Shown here: positions 25,751 through 32,044 of the stretch, piece by piece
How the letters are laid out: each line of letters starts with the position of its first letter
How positions within the stretch are numbered: position 1 is the stretch's first letter
Source of the DNA: Pseudooceanicola lipolyticus
GTDB lineage: Bacteria; Pseudomonadota; Alphaproteobacteria; Rhodobacterales; Rhodobacteraceae
Direction of reading: 5' to 3'
Length of the DNA stretch: 32,044 nt
Assembly: GCF_002786325.1 (NCBI RefSeq)
Contig: NZ_PGTB01000035.1
Location: 1-32,044, forward strand
Notes under the pieces: model-generated
What the model was told of the DNA's origin: nothing
Databases searched by the model: none
What the model saw: the letters and a program-made list of their open reading frames with translations, nothing else
Position numbers and translations under genes: made by a program

Positions 25751-26514
25751 AGCATCGTGCTCCCGCCATTTACCGAAATCACCTGTCCGGTCACGAAACT
25801 CGCTTCGTCCGAGGCCAGGTAACTTACCATCGAAGCGACTTCGCTCATTTCCGCCGGTCGCCCCATCGGGATCACACTGAGAAATTTCTCTGCCAATATA
25901 GGATCGCGTTCGGTAATCTCGGCCATTTGCGGTGTGTTGGTCGCGCAAGGGGCCACCGTATTCACGGTAATCCCGTCAAGGGCGTACTCCCGGGCCAATC
26001 CGGTGGTCATGCCGTGCATGCCGCCCTTGGCCGCATTATAGGCGGCATGATCCCACAGACCGTTTCGCACGGAATCCGCACCAACGTTCACGATCCGCCC
26101 GCCACGCTGTTCGCGCATGACAGGCAACGCGTGCCAGCAGCACCAGATCGCCGTCCAAAGATTTCGGTCAATGGTTTCACGAAGGGTGTCGGGCGTATGT
26201 TCGGCAAATGCTCTGATGATCCCGCCACCTGCATTATTGACCAGAATGTCGAGCCGTCCGTATGCGTCAATGGCCGCATCGACAGCCGTCTTCGCAACGG
26301 ATTCGTCCGCGAGGTTTCCGGGAACGACCACCGGGGGCTTTCCTTGAAAATGTCGCGCTGCCATTTCCTCGGCCGCCGCGGTCGCTTCGGTCTCGTCGAA
26401 ATTGGCGATCACCAGCCGCGCCCCGTCTGCCATCAGACGTTCAGCGATGACCAGACCAATTCCGCGCCCCGCTCCCGTTATCAGGGCAACCTTGCCTGAC
26501 AGTTTTCCACTCAT
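25747..26514 (-). CDS. SDR oxidoreductase, probable cis-dihydrodiol dehydrogenase
   Basis: 255 aa classical SDR: TGAGRGIG (13-20), NNAG (93-96) and a complete catalytic set Ser148, Tyr159, Lys163 (YNAAK). Next to a Rieske dioxygenase, the expected job is NAD-dependent oxidation of the cis-dihydrodiol to the catechol (CmtB-like step). ATG 26514 follows GAGGGGAC; upstream in-frame Met codons would run into the hairpin in the preceding gap. Confidence 0.88.
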   Translation of the reverse strand: MSGKLSGKVALITGAGRGIGLVIAERLMADGARLVIANFDETEATAAAEEMAARHFQGKPPVVVPGNLADESVAKTAVDAAIDAYGRLDILVNNAGGGIIRAFAEHTPDTLRETIDRNLWTAIWCCWHALPVMREQRGGRIVNVGADSVRNGLWDHAAYNAAKGGMHGMTTGLAREYALDGITVNTVAPCATNTPQMAEITERDPILAEKFLSVIPMGRPAEMSEVASMVSYLASDEASFVTGQVISVNGGSTML

Positions 26515-26537
26515 AGTCGGTCCCCTCATTCTTCGTC

Positions 26538-26568
26538 GATCGCGCCCCTGCAAGACCGGGGCGCGATC
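26538..26568 (-). other. Intercistronic hairpin after the dioxygenase beta gene
   Basis: GATCGCGCCCC and its exact complement form an 11-bp GC-rich stem with a 9-base loop, in the 62-bp gap between the beta-subunit stop and the SDR start. No T run follows on the minus strand. Likely an mRNA 3'-end-protecting or processing structure that would favour oxygenase mRNA over downstream genes. Confidence 0.65.
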
Positions 26569-26576
26569 CGTTCGTG

Positions 26577-27092
26577 TTACAAAATTATGCTGATCCGGCC
26601 CTGATTACGGAGGCCGTTGGTATCAAGAACAACACGCTTGGACCTGATCCGGATTTTGCCGTCCGAAACCTCCAGACCGTACAGGAGCTTGCCAAAGAAG
26701 ATGTTGCTGAAGTCATCCTTGGTTCGATAGGTCAAAAAATTACACGCGACTTCAACCTGACCGTCATCTTGCGAAAGGATACGAACATTCGACACCTGAT
26801 GGCGGGTTTTTGAATGCGGATACTCCGCATGGGCGGTCCGCTTCATCAATCGCTTGACCCGTTCGCCCAGCCGGTACCTGTCATCCGCGATGTAAAACAG
26901 GTTGTTGTCGGGTGACGCATCGGCGGGAATGTCCGTCGGCGGAATCTGATAGGTCGCATCGTCGGTGAATAGATCCAGCCATTCCGGCAGCCGCCATTCG
27001 TCAAGAAGCTCGGCTTCGGCGTAAAGAAAATCCTCTACTTCCGACCGCGTGAGCGTCCCGGCGTCAGATCCCTTTTCTGTTGCAACGTTCAT
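26577..27092 (-). CDS. Aromatic-ring-hydroxylating dioxygenase, beta (small) subunit
   Basis: 171 aa, NTF2-like small subunit. Recognised by the N-terminal [24 protein letters not shown] block, the ARHxVSN-like [11 protein letters not shown] segment and the terminal [10 protein letters not shown] stretch. It has no redox centre and assembles with alpha into an alpha3beta3 oxygenase. The start overlaps the alpha stop by four bases (27089-27092), so the subunits are translationally coupled. Confidence 0.93.
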   Translation of the reverse strand: MNVATEKGSDAGTLTRSEVEDFLYAEAELLDEWRLPEWLDLFTDDATYQIPPTDIPADASPDNNLFYIADDRYRLGERVKRLMKRTAHAEYPHSKTRHQVSNVRILSQDDGQVEVACNFLTYRTKDDFSNIFFGKLLYGLEVSDGKIRIRSKRVVLDTNGLRNQGRISIIL

Positions 27093-28375
27093 GTCCGCTC
27101 TCCCTGGATTTGTTCAGGGCCGGTAAGGCGGCGGCTCCATTCGCGCCAGAACGCACGCATCTGCTCTTCGTCGTCCATCGCTGGCTGTTCCAAGCCCATG
27201 CCCTTTGATATGTCGTTCCACCGCACTTCCTGACTATTACGATAGCCCAGCTGGCAATGTTCCAGCGCCTCTACGTCATCCGGAGTGGCAAAGCCGCCGG
27301 GCCCGAGGAACTCCAGAAAGTTCGACAGGCGGAACTTGCGAGCCGCCGCGCTCTCTTCCTGCGGTCCGGCCGCCCAGGCATTGACGTGAAGCAGGTTTGG
27401 CGATTGCGGGAAGAAGGTGCGGATCGTCAGCGACATGATGTCGTTGATGATCAGGTTAGGGAAAATCAGCAGGTTGCGGTTCTTGTAAGCGATCCGGTCT
27501 GCTTTCTCCTTGCCGTATAGTTTTTCGTTCCGGGCGTTAAGAGCGTCGATCTCTTTCTTCCCTTCATCGCCCCAGAGTGACACCCATTGACCGGCAGGCC
27601 GTCCCCAGGGGGCGCTATATTCGATCACGCCGTGGCCATTGCCTAGATCCTTTCCAACACCGCTCAACGCGACATTGGTCAGGCCGCCTTCCATGGACTT
27701 AAGGTAGTCCAGGTAGGTCGCATGGGTGCTCGTCGCGTGATAGCCGTCGATGCTGTTTTCTACCAGCAGCTTCCAGTTCGCGTTCATCGCGTATTCCTGG
27801 GTGCCGCCAATGACCTCCATGCCGTCAACCGACTGATCGAAGATCACATCCAGATATTCCTTGGCGTTGCCAAGGTAATCAACAAGCGGGATTACTTCAG
27901 GGTCGTAGCACAAGAAATACAGCCCGCGATAACTTTCCAGCCGGGGCACCTGACGCATGTTGGAATCAGGGTCGTTCTTGAAGTCGTGCCCATAGCTTTC
28001 TTCGCCCGGCTGATTTCTCAGCGCGCCGTCCTGGCCGAAGACCCAACCGTGATAGAAACACTGAAAGGACTTGGCGTTGCCTTTGCGTTCACGGCAGACT
28101 TGGGAACCCCGGTGGGGACAGGAATTGAACAGCGCCCGGATGTTGCCCTGGCGGTCCTTGTTGAACAGAATGCTGCGGCCGCCGACCACTCGGGTCACAA
28201 AGTCACCCGGTTTCTTTAGTTCCGATTCGTGGCCGAGATAAAGCCAGCAAGTGGAAAAGATACGCTCGCGCTCTTTTACGAACACATCCGGGTCAGTAAA
28301 GTTGTTTCTGGAAACCTTGAAGAGATGCCGATCGTTGTCGATCATCACCAAGGGATCGTTTCCGTTGGGCTTCAT
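27089..28375 (-). CDS. Aromatic-ring-hydroxylating dioxygenase, alpha (large) subunit
   Basis: 428 aa terminal oxygenase subunit. The Rieske cluster is bound by Cys86/His88 (CPHRG) and Cys106/His109 (CFYHGW). The mononuclear iron is bound by His213 and His218 in DGYHATSTH, with Asp210 as the bridging aspartate and an acidic ligand around Asp366/Asp367 (TPDDVEALE). Catalyses NADH- and O2-dependent cis-dihydroxylation of an aromatic ring. Context (carboxylate-retaining downstream route, CymR-like regulator) points to a p-cumate-2,3-dioxygenase-like reaction on a substituted benzoate, but specificity cannot be read from these motifs. Confidence 0.93.
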   Translation of the reverse strand: MKPNGNDPLVMIDNDRHLFKVSRNNFTDPDVFVKERERIFSTCWLYLGHESELKKPGDFVTRVVGGRSILFNKDRQGNIRALFNSCPHRGSQVCRERKGNAKSFQCFYHGWVFGQDGALRNQPGEESYGHDFKNDPDSNMRQVPRLESYRGLYFLCYDPEVIPLVDYLGNAKEYLDVIFDQSVDGMEVIGGTQEYAMNANWKLLVENSIDGYHATSTHATYLDYLKSMEGGLTNVALSGVGKDLGNGHGVIEYSAPWGRPAGQWVSLWGDEGKKEIDALNARNEKLYGKEKADRIAYKNRNLLIFPNLIINDIMSLTIRTFFPQSPNLLHVNAWAAGPQEESAAARKFRLSNFLEFLGPGGFATPDDVEALEHCQLGYRNSQEVRWNDISKGMGLEQPAMDDEEQMRAFWREWSRRLTGPEQIQGERT

Positions 28376-28405
28376 TGCGTCTTATCCTCCTCCGGTTGAT
28401 GGGTT

Positions 28406-29608
28406 TCAGGCGGGAATTGCCTGTCTGAGTTTGTAAGCGGGGTCCTCGATGGCGGCCCGCTCCAGCCGGATGCCGTTTCCGACCAGTTTACGTATTGCGG
28501 CCATGTCCTTGGGAACATTGATTGTGGTGCCCCCGACGATTTCACCGCCCCGCAAGGCGATGACGGCGAAGCGACCGCTGGCAGGATCACCGCGCAAGAC
28601 GGTCTCTTCACCGATGCTGTCGCCCGCCACCTGAATGTTCATGCTATACTGATCGGACCAAAACCACGGCGCAGCCTTTGCCGGCTGCGCCGTGCCTGTT
28701 ATGGACGCCGCGGCGATGGCGGCCTGCTGGTTGGCATTCGCCCAGGTCTCGATCCGCATCCAGCGATTGTGACACCGGCTGAACTGTTCGGTCGCATCCC
28801 CGACCGCCAGCACACCGCTGCTTTCGGTGACGGCCCTGTCGTCGACCCGAAGCCCCTGCGCGCCCTCTGGCAAACCGATCATGGCGGCAATCCCGCGCGG
28901 CGGCTCCACCCCGATGCCGACTACTACAAGATCGGCGCTTTCCACCGATCCATCGCTCAGCGTGGTGTCGCACCCCGACGCCGAGACCGGCCTTACATCA
29001 TACCGGAAACGAACGCCGTTCCCGGCGTGTAGCCGTTCCAGATGTTCGGACGCCTCCGCGGGCAGTCCCCGTTCAAATAGACGTGAGCCGGCCTCGACCA
29101 CAGTCACGTCGCAGGTCCCCGCTGCCGCTGCGGCAACTTCCAGTCCGATGATCCCGCCGCCCACGATCAAGATCTTTCCACCCATAGCCATCCGTTCGCG
29201 GATGGCAGCAGCGTCCTCGATCGTGCGCAGGACATGGATCGGCACGGTCAACCCGGCAAGCTGATCACATTGCCGGGCGCTGGTACCCGTCGCCAAAACC
29301 AGATGATCATAGGAAAGCTCCTCGCCCCCGGCGAGCGCCACGACCCGAGCGTTGGGATCGGCGTCGACGACGGGGCTGCCCAGCCGCAAATCTATTTCGG
29401 CGGCGCTCCAGTCGCCCTGCGCCTTCATGAAACGAGTCGACCAAGCCGGATCTGTCAGCATTTCCTTGGATAGCTGGGGTCGCTCATAGGGCAGATGCGG
29501 CTCCGCCCCGACCAGAACGACCGAACCGGAGAATCCCGCCGAACGGAGTTCCAGCGCGACTCGGGCCCCGGCCTGACCGGCGCCAACGACAACGACTCGT
29601 TCGGTCAT
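28406..29608 (-). CDS. Ferredoxin reductase of the ring-hydroxylating dioxygenase
   Basis: 400 aa FAD- and NADH-dependent reductase (BphA4/CmtAa type). VVGAGQAG (7-14) binds FAD, LATGTSAR (105-112) is the conserved ATG motif, IVGGGIIGLE (148-157) binds NADH and VLAVGDATEQF is the second FAD contact. It passes electrons from NADH to the Rieske ferredoxin encoded downstream. First large gene of the operon. Its ATG has only a weak, distant ribosome site and overlaps the stop of a 20-codon leader ORF, implying coupled translation. Confidence 0.92.
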   Translation of the reverse strand: MTERVVVVGAGQAGARVALELRSAGFSGSVVLVGAEPHLPYERPQLSKEMLTDPAWSTRFMKAQGDWSAAEIDLRLGSPVVDADPNARVVALAGGEELSYDHLVLATGTSARQCDQLAGLTVPIHVLRTIEDAAAIRERMAMGGKILIVGGGIIGLEVAAAAAGTCDVTVVEAGSRLFERGLPAEASEHLERLHAGNGVRFRYDVRPVSASGCDTTLSDGSVESADLVVVGIGVEPPRGIAAMIGLPEGAQGLRVDDRAVTESSGVLAVGDATEQFSRCHNRWMRIETWANANQQAAIAAASITGTAQPAKAAPWFWSDQYSMNIQVAGDSIGEETVLRGDPASGRFAVIALRGGEIVGGTTINVPKDMAAIRKLVGNGIRLERAAIEDPAYKLRQAIPA

Positions 29609-29667
29609 GGGCGGCCAACGAACCTGCAGGCCACGCCCGGAGCATTTCTGTAATTGTCGGTCTGCAT
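29605..29667 (-). CDS. Short leader ORF (20 aa) coupled to ferredoxin reductase
   Basis: Begins ATG CAG ACC GAC AAT directly after a purine-rich GGGGGGAGAGA ribosome site and encodes MQTDNYRNAPGVACRF followed by four residues. Its TGA overlaps the reductase ATG (ATGA). The reductase itself lacks a good Shine-Dalgarno sequence, so ribosomes probably enter here. No similarity is recognised. It may be a translational entry device, a leader peptide, or the residue of a former gene. Confidence 0.55.
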   Translation of the reverse strand: MQTDNYRNAPGVACRFVGRP

Positions 29668-29710
29668 TCTCTCCCCCCTTCTCCGGCCACCTCCCGGCCG
29701 GTCAACTTTC

Positions 29711-29748
29711 TTGCCAAGAATTTACAAACAGGTTAGACTGTTTGTCAA
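29711..29748. promoter_or_regulatory. Divergent promoter pair with a CymR-like operator
   Basis: A perfect inverted repeat, ACAAACAG (29724-29731) and CTGTTTGT (29738-29745) with a 6-base centre, lies between the divergent genes. Minus-strand promoter: TTGACA (29748-29743), 18-bp spacer, TAAATT (29724-29719), driving the catabolic operon. Plus-strand promoter: TTGCCA (29711-29716), 17-bp spacer, TAGACT (29734-29739), driving the 172-aa gene. The repeat covers spacer or -10 of both. From memory, the cumate operator has half-sites ACAAACAGAC / GTCTGTTTGT, about 4 bp further apart. The TetR regulator at 24754-25449 is the natural candidate repressor. Confidence 0.75.
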
Positions 29749-29776
29749 TGCACGAAAATCAGGGAGGCGCACAGTT

Positions 29777-30295
29777 ATGTCGCAAAAAGCAGAAGATAGT
29801 GATAAAATACAGGTTGTTAGCGGGTATCAAAGCTGCAGTCTTGGCATGCTTCCACCGCGGATGCCGGATCGCGCAGATCCGCAGGTTCCCCATGATGCAT
29901 CCCTCGGCAAAGTCCGCTATGGCCGGATCGGGAGCGTCTATTTCTATGACCAAAATTTCGACGCCGCTGTCGGGATGGTTGAGATTGAACTCAGCATTCA
30001 ATGCCTTTCCGAGGGGCATTGCCGCGTCGAGGCATTTGGTATCGGCGATGGCTTTCAATCCTGCTCGGCCAATGGTCAGGACGCACCATTGATCATTCAG
30101 TTGTGCCGCAGGGACGGAACGGTGGTCGCCGAATCGAAATGGTCTTATTCGCGTATTCTTTGCGGGCATGTCGAGGCGCTGACACACAAAGAAGACATCC
30201 TGCTCGCCAGCGAGGAATTCGAATCAATTGAACTGGGGGTGATTCCCTCGACAAAAGGGACTGTATGCACTTGCGCAATGCCGCTCGGCACCTAG
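29777..30295 (+). CDS. Hypothetical cysteine-rich protein, 172 aa
   Basis: Not recognised. ATG 29777 is chosen because AGGGAGG lies 9 bases upstream and the promoter at 29711-29739 would exclude the longer in-frame reading. The protein has no signal peptide or membrane segment, looks rich in beta strands (VRYGRIGSVYFYD, GMVEIELSIQCL, LIIQLCRRDGTVV) and has eight cysteines (20, 76, 82, 96, 110, 129, 164, 166). It shares its operator with the aromatic operon, which suggests a role in the same process, such as binding a pathway compound or regulation. Its end abuts transposase debris, so the native C-terminus may be altered. Confidence 0.65.
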   Translation: MSQKAEDSDKIQVVSGYQSCSLGMLPPRMPDRADPQVPHDASLGKVRYGRIGSVYFYDQNFDAAVGMVEIELSIQCLSEGHCRVEAFGIGDGFQSCSANGQDAPLIIQLCRRDGTVVAESKWSYSRILCGHVEALTHKEDILLASEEFESIELGVIPSTKGTVCTCAMPLGT

Positions 30296-30400
30296 GTGTT
30301 GGATCCCATCGGGTTGCTCAACGCCGAGCGCGGGGGAGAGGCCTTAAAGGGCCGAGTGTGGCCTTGCGGTGTTGAGCCAGTCAAGACAGTAGTGCAGGTC
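30293..30400 (-). pseudogene. Transposase/integrase C-terminal relic
   Basis: The minus-strand reading DLHYCLDWLNTARPHSAL, a stop at 30346-30344, then GLSPALGVEQ resembles the C-terminal end of DDE transposases (YNxxRPHxALxGLxP). The in-frame stop and the lack of any upstream catalytic domain show it is dead. It touches the 3' end of the 172-aa gene. The transposase family is uncertain. The stretch 30401-30443 shows nothing identifiable. Confidence 0.5.
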
Positions 30401-30443
30401 GGCGTTTCGCGCTGCCGATGTCGAACGGCCTGACCCAAGGGGT

Positions 30444-30661
30444 TCATCGCAGCATCTGGTGGATCGGATTTAGGATAAATGATTTGGTTCTGCAGTCCAG
30501 ATTTTGCTGATGTATTCGTAGGGCGGCGTTAGGCATTTCAGCGTCTTGAGGCGGCGCGCGAAGTTGTAAGCGTCCAGGGCGTCACTGAGGTGGCTACGAA
30601 GCTGATCGTGGCTCTCGTCATGATACCGTTTGACCGTGGCGTCCTTGATGGTGCGGACGTT
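30444..30661 (-). pseudogene. IS481-type transposase C-terminal fragment, frameshifted
   Basis: The minus strand encodes VRTIKDATVKRYHDES, HDQLRSHLSDALDAYNFARR and LKTLKCLTPPYEYISKIW, the characteristic C-terminus of IS481-family transposases. After WTAEPN the frame breaks: the expected FILNPIHQM follows one frame over, ending at TGA 30446-30444, which indicates a one-base deletion. The N-terminal part is missing, cut by the IS3-family element whose end begins at 30662. Confidence 0.75.
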
Positions 30662-30700
30662 TGAACCGCACCGGGTTTGCCGGAGGCAGGTTGATGTAAG

Positions 30701-31600
30701 TTACGCGGCCATTGTCTGAGTTTCCAGAGCCGCGTGGTAGTTTGCTTCGGCCTCTGCTGGCGGGATGTTTCCGATGGGTTCCAGCAGGCGGCGGTGGTTG
30801 AACCAATCGACCCATTCGAGGGTGGCGTGTTCCACGGCATCGAAGCCGCGCCATGGGCCACGGCGGTGGATGACCTCTGCTTTGAACAGGCCATTGATCG
30901 TTTCGGCCAGGGCATTGTCGTAACTGTCGCCGACACTGCCGACCGAAGGTTCGATCCCGGCCACGGCCAGGCGCTCGGTGTATTTGATCGACAGATATTG
31001 CGATCCGCGGTCCGAGTGATGCACCAGCCCTGAGCCAGGCTGCCGCTGGTGAACGGCCTGTTCCAGAGCATCGAGCACGAAGCCGGCGTTTGCTGTCCGG
31101 CTCACCCGCCAACCCACGATGCGGCGGGCAAAGGCATCGATGACGAACGCCACATAAACAAAGCCCTGCCATGTCGCCACGTAAGTGAAATCGCTGACCC
31201 AGAGCATGTCCGGCGCAGGCACGCGGAACTGGCGGTTCACCTTGTCCAGCGGGCATGGCTGCGACTTGTCAGCTATTGTCGTCCTGGCCTTCTTGCCGCG
31301 AATAACCCCTTCCAGCCCCAAGTCCTTCATCAGCCGTGCCACCGTGCATCGGGCCACATCAAAGCCTTCGCGGCGCATCTGAAGCCAGACCTTGCGCACC
31401 CCGTAGACCTTGTAGTTCTCATCGAACACCCGCTCGATCTCGGGGCGCAGAACGGCATCGCGCTTGGCCCGATCCGGCAACAAGTCAGGGTTCGCCCGCT
31501 TGGCCATGTGATCGTAGAACGTTGAAGGGGCAATCGGCAGGTGCCTGCAGATCGGCTCGACCCCGATATCGTCACGGTGTTCTTCGATGAAGGCGATCAT
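30701..31600 (-). CDS. IS3-family transposase OrfB (DDE catalytic domain)
   Basis: 299 aa from ATG 31600 (MIAFIEEHRDD). The DDE triad is complete: Asp137 (WVSDFTYV), Asp197 (HHSDRGSQY) and Glu233 (NALAETINGLFKAE) with the IS3-type 35-residue spacing, plus an N-terminal HTH_21 region (GVRKVWLQMRREGFDVARCTV). Normally made as an OrfAB fusion by programmed -1 frameshifting. Here orfB lies +1 relative to orfA, so fusion may not work. Open frame continues upstream to 31702. Confidence 0.9.
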   Translation of the reverse strand: MIAFIEEHRDDIGVEPICRHLPIAPSTFYDHMAKRANPDLLPDRAKRDAVLRPEIERVFDENYKVYGVRKVWLQMRREGFDVARCTVARLMKDLGLEGVIRGKKARTTIADKSQPCPLDKVNRQFRVPAPDMLWVSDFTYVATWQGFVYVAFVIDAFARRIVGWRVSRTANAGFVLDALEQAVHQRQPGSGLVHHSDRGSQYLSIKYTERLAVAGIEPSVGSVGDSYDNALAETINGLFKAEVIHRRGPWRGFDAVEHATLEWVDWFNHRRLLEPIGNIPPAEAEANYHAALETQTMAA

Positions 31601-31961
31601 GTCTTGGACCGGCGGTCGAGCTCCGTCCCGCTGCGGGGCAGTCGCCGCTTGCGGCGATGAGAGCGGGGGCAAAATACGCCGATGCCTTGCGCAAGATCTC
31701 ATTCGCCTGCTTCAGCTCGCGGTTCTCGCGCTCCAGCGCCTTCATCTTCTCGGCCATCTCTGAGGTGACTCCGGCCCGGTCGCCGCACTCAACTTCGGCC
31801 TTCTTGACCCACTCGTTTAGCGTGTTCGCCGCGCAGCCGATCTTCGCCGATACCGACACAATTGCGGCCCAGCGGCTCTCATGCTGCCCGGGATTGTCCA
31901 AAACCAGGCGAACAGCACGCTCGCGCACTTCGGGGGAATACTTGTTCGTCGTCTTGCTCAT
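31572..31961 (-). CDS. IS3-family transposase OrfA
   Basis: 129 aa from ATG 31961 (MSKTTNKYSPEVRERAVRLV). Contains the helix-turn-helix (IGCAANTLNEWVKKAE) and the leucine-zipper-like coil (MKALERENRELKQANEILRK) that multimerises with OrfAB. After ILRKASAYFA the sequence departs from the usual AELDR-type ending into a GC-rich tail; an AELDR-like ELDRRSKT ending is still readable in another frame downstream. This implies an extra stretch of roughly 40 nt near 31625-31670. Confidence 0.85.
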   Translation of the reverse strand: MSKTTNKYSPEVRERAVRLVLDNPGQHESRWAAIVSVSAKIGCAANTLNEWVKKAEVECGDRAGVTSEMAEKMKALERENRELKQANEILRKASAYFAPALIAASGDCPAAGRSSTAGPRHDRLHRRTP

Positions 31962-32044
31962 GATGCTCCATCCTTGTGTGTTCAAGATCGGGCATACTGA
32001 GAATGCAGGTGGGACCCCGTTCCATCCCGGGGAGGTAGATCCCG

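Larger units (their letters stand above)
30662..32044 (-). mobile_element. IS3-family insertion sequence, right part outside the window
   Basis: The left boundary (3' end of orfB) is placed at TGAACCGCACCGGGTTTGCC (30662-30681), typical of IS3-family terminal repeats, about 40 bp beyond the orfB stop. orfB and orfA follow on the minus strand. The other terminal repeat was not found before the window ends, so the full length and target duplication cannot be given. It inserted next to or within an IS481-type fragment. Confidence 0.8.

Noticed and set aside
1-32044. CRISPR array, tRNA-anchored island end, or phage defence system
   Set aside because: No regularly spaced repeats, tRNA-like cloverleaf or nuclease/defence domains were seen on either strand.

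Overview
The window looks like an accessory catabolic region of an alphaproteobacterium, most likely a marine Rhodobacteraceae (Roseobacter-type) strain. This rests on GC-rich coding, the LivG / AMP-ligase / LivHMF gene order, two Liv-type ABC importers and alphaproteobacterial IS3- and IS481-type transposases. It holds no tRNA, rRNA or CRISPR array.

Plus strand, 1-13,400. The 3' part of a disrupted acyl-CoA dehydrogenase gene comes first. A promoter overlapped by a perfect palindrome (872-887) then precedes an AtuG/2,4-dienoyl-CoA-reductase-like SDR, livG, an acyl-CoA synthetase, livH, livM, livF and two tandem paralogous periplasmic binding proteins. A strong intrinsic terminator (9955-9986) follows. 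Next come two crotonases with non-hydratase active sites and the electron transfer flavoprotein genes etfB-etfA, closed by a second terminator (13373-13400). This half reads as uptake, CoA activation and beta-oxidation-like breakdown of an organic acid, with ETF taking electrons from acyl-CoA dehydrogenase.

Minus strand, 29,667 down to 13,522. One very long run of overlapping or nearly touching genes encodes a complete aromatic meta-cleavage route. In transcription order: a 20-codon leader ORF, ferredoxin reductase, Rieske dioxygenase alpha and beta, dihydrodiol dehydrogenase (SDR), Rieske ferredoxin, a CymR-like TetR regulator, a second Liv-type importer (SBP-H-M-F-G), two tandem type I extradiol dioxygenase homologues (the upstream one has lost all its metal ligands), an ACMSD-family decarboxylase, 2-hydroxypentadienoate hydratase, acetaldehyde dehydrogenase, 4-hydroxy-2-oxovalerate aldolase and a C-C-bond hydrolase. 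The gene set matches the logic of p-cumate (4-isopropylbenzoate) degradation: 2,3-dihydroxylation, rearomatisation, 3,4-ring cleavage, decarboxylation, hydrolysis to a side-chain acid plus 2-hydroxypenta-2,4-dienoate, then pyruvate and acetyl-CoA. A 22-bp inverted repeat with CymR-operator-like half-sites lies in the divergent promoter region at 29,711-29,748. The actual substrate is inferred, not shown.

Right end, 29,777-32,044. A divergent 172-aa cysteine-rich protein of unknown function shares that operator. It is followed by transposase debris: a relic with an internal stop, and an IS481-type C-terminus with a frameshift. An IS3-family element has inserted into or beside this debris and runs off the window.
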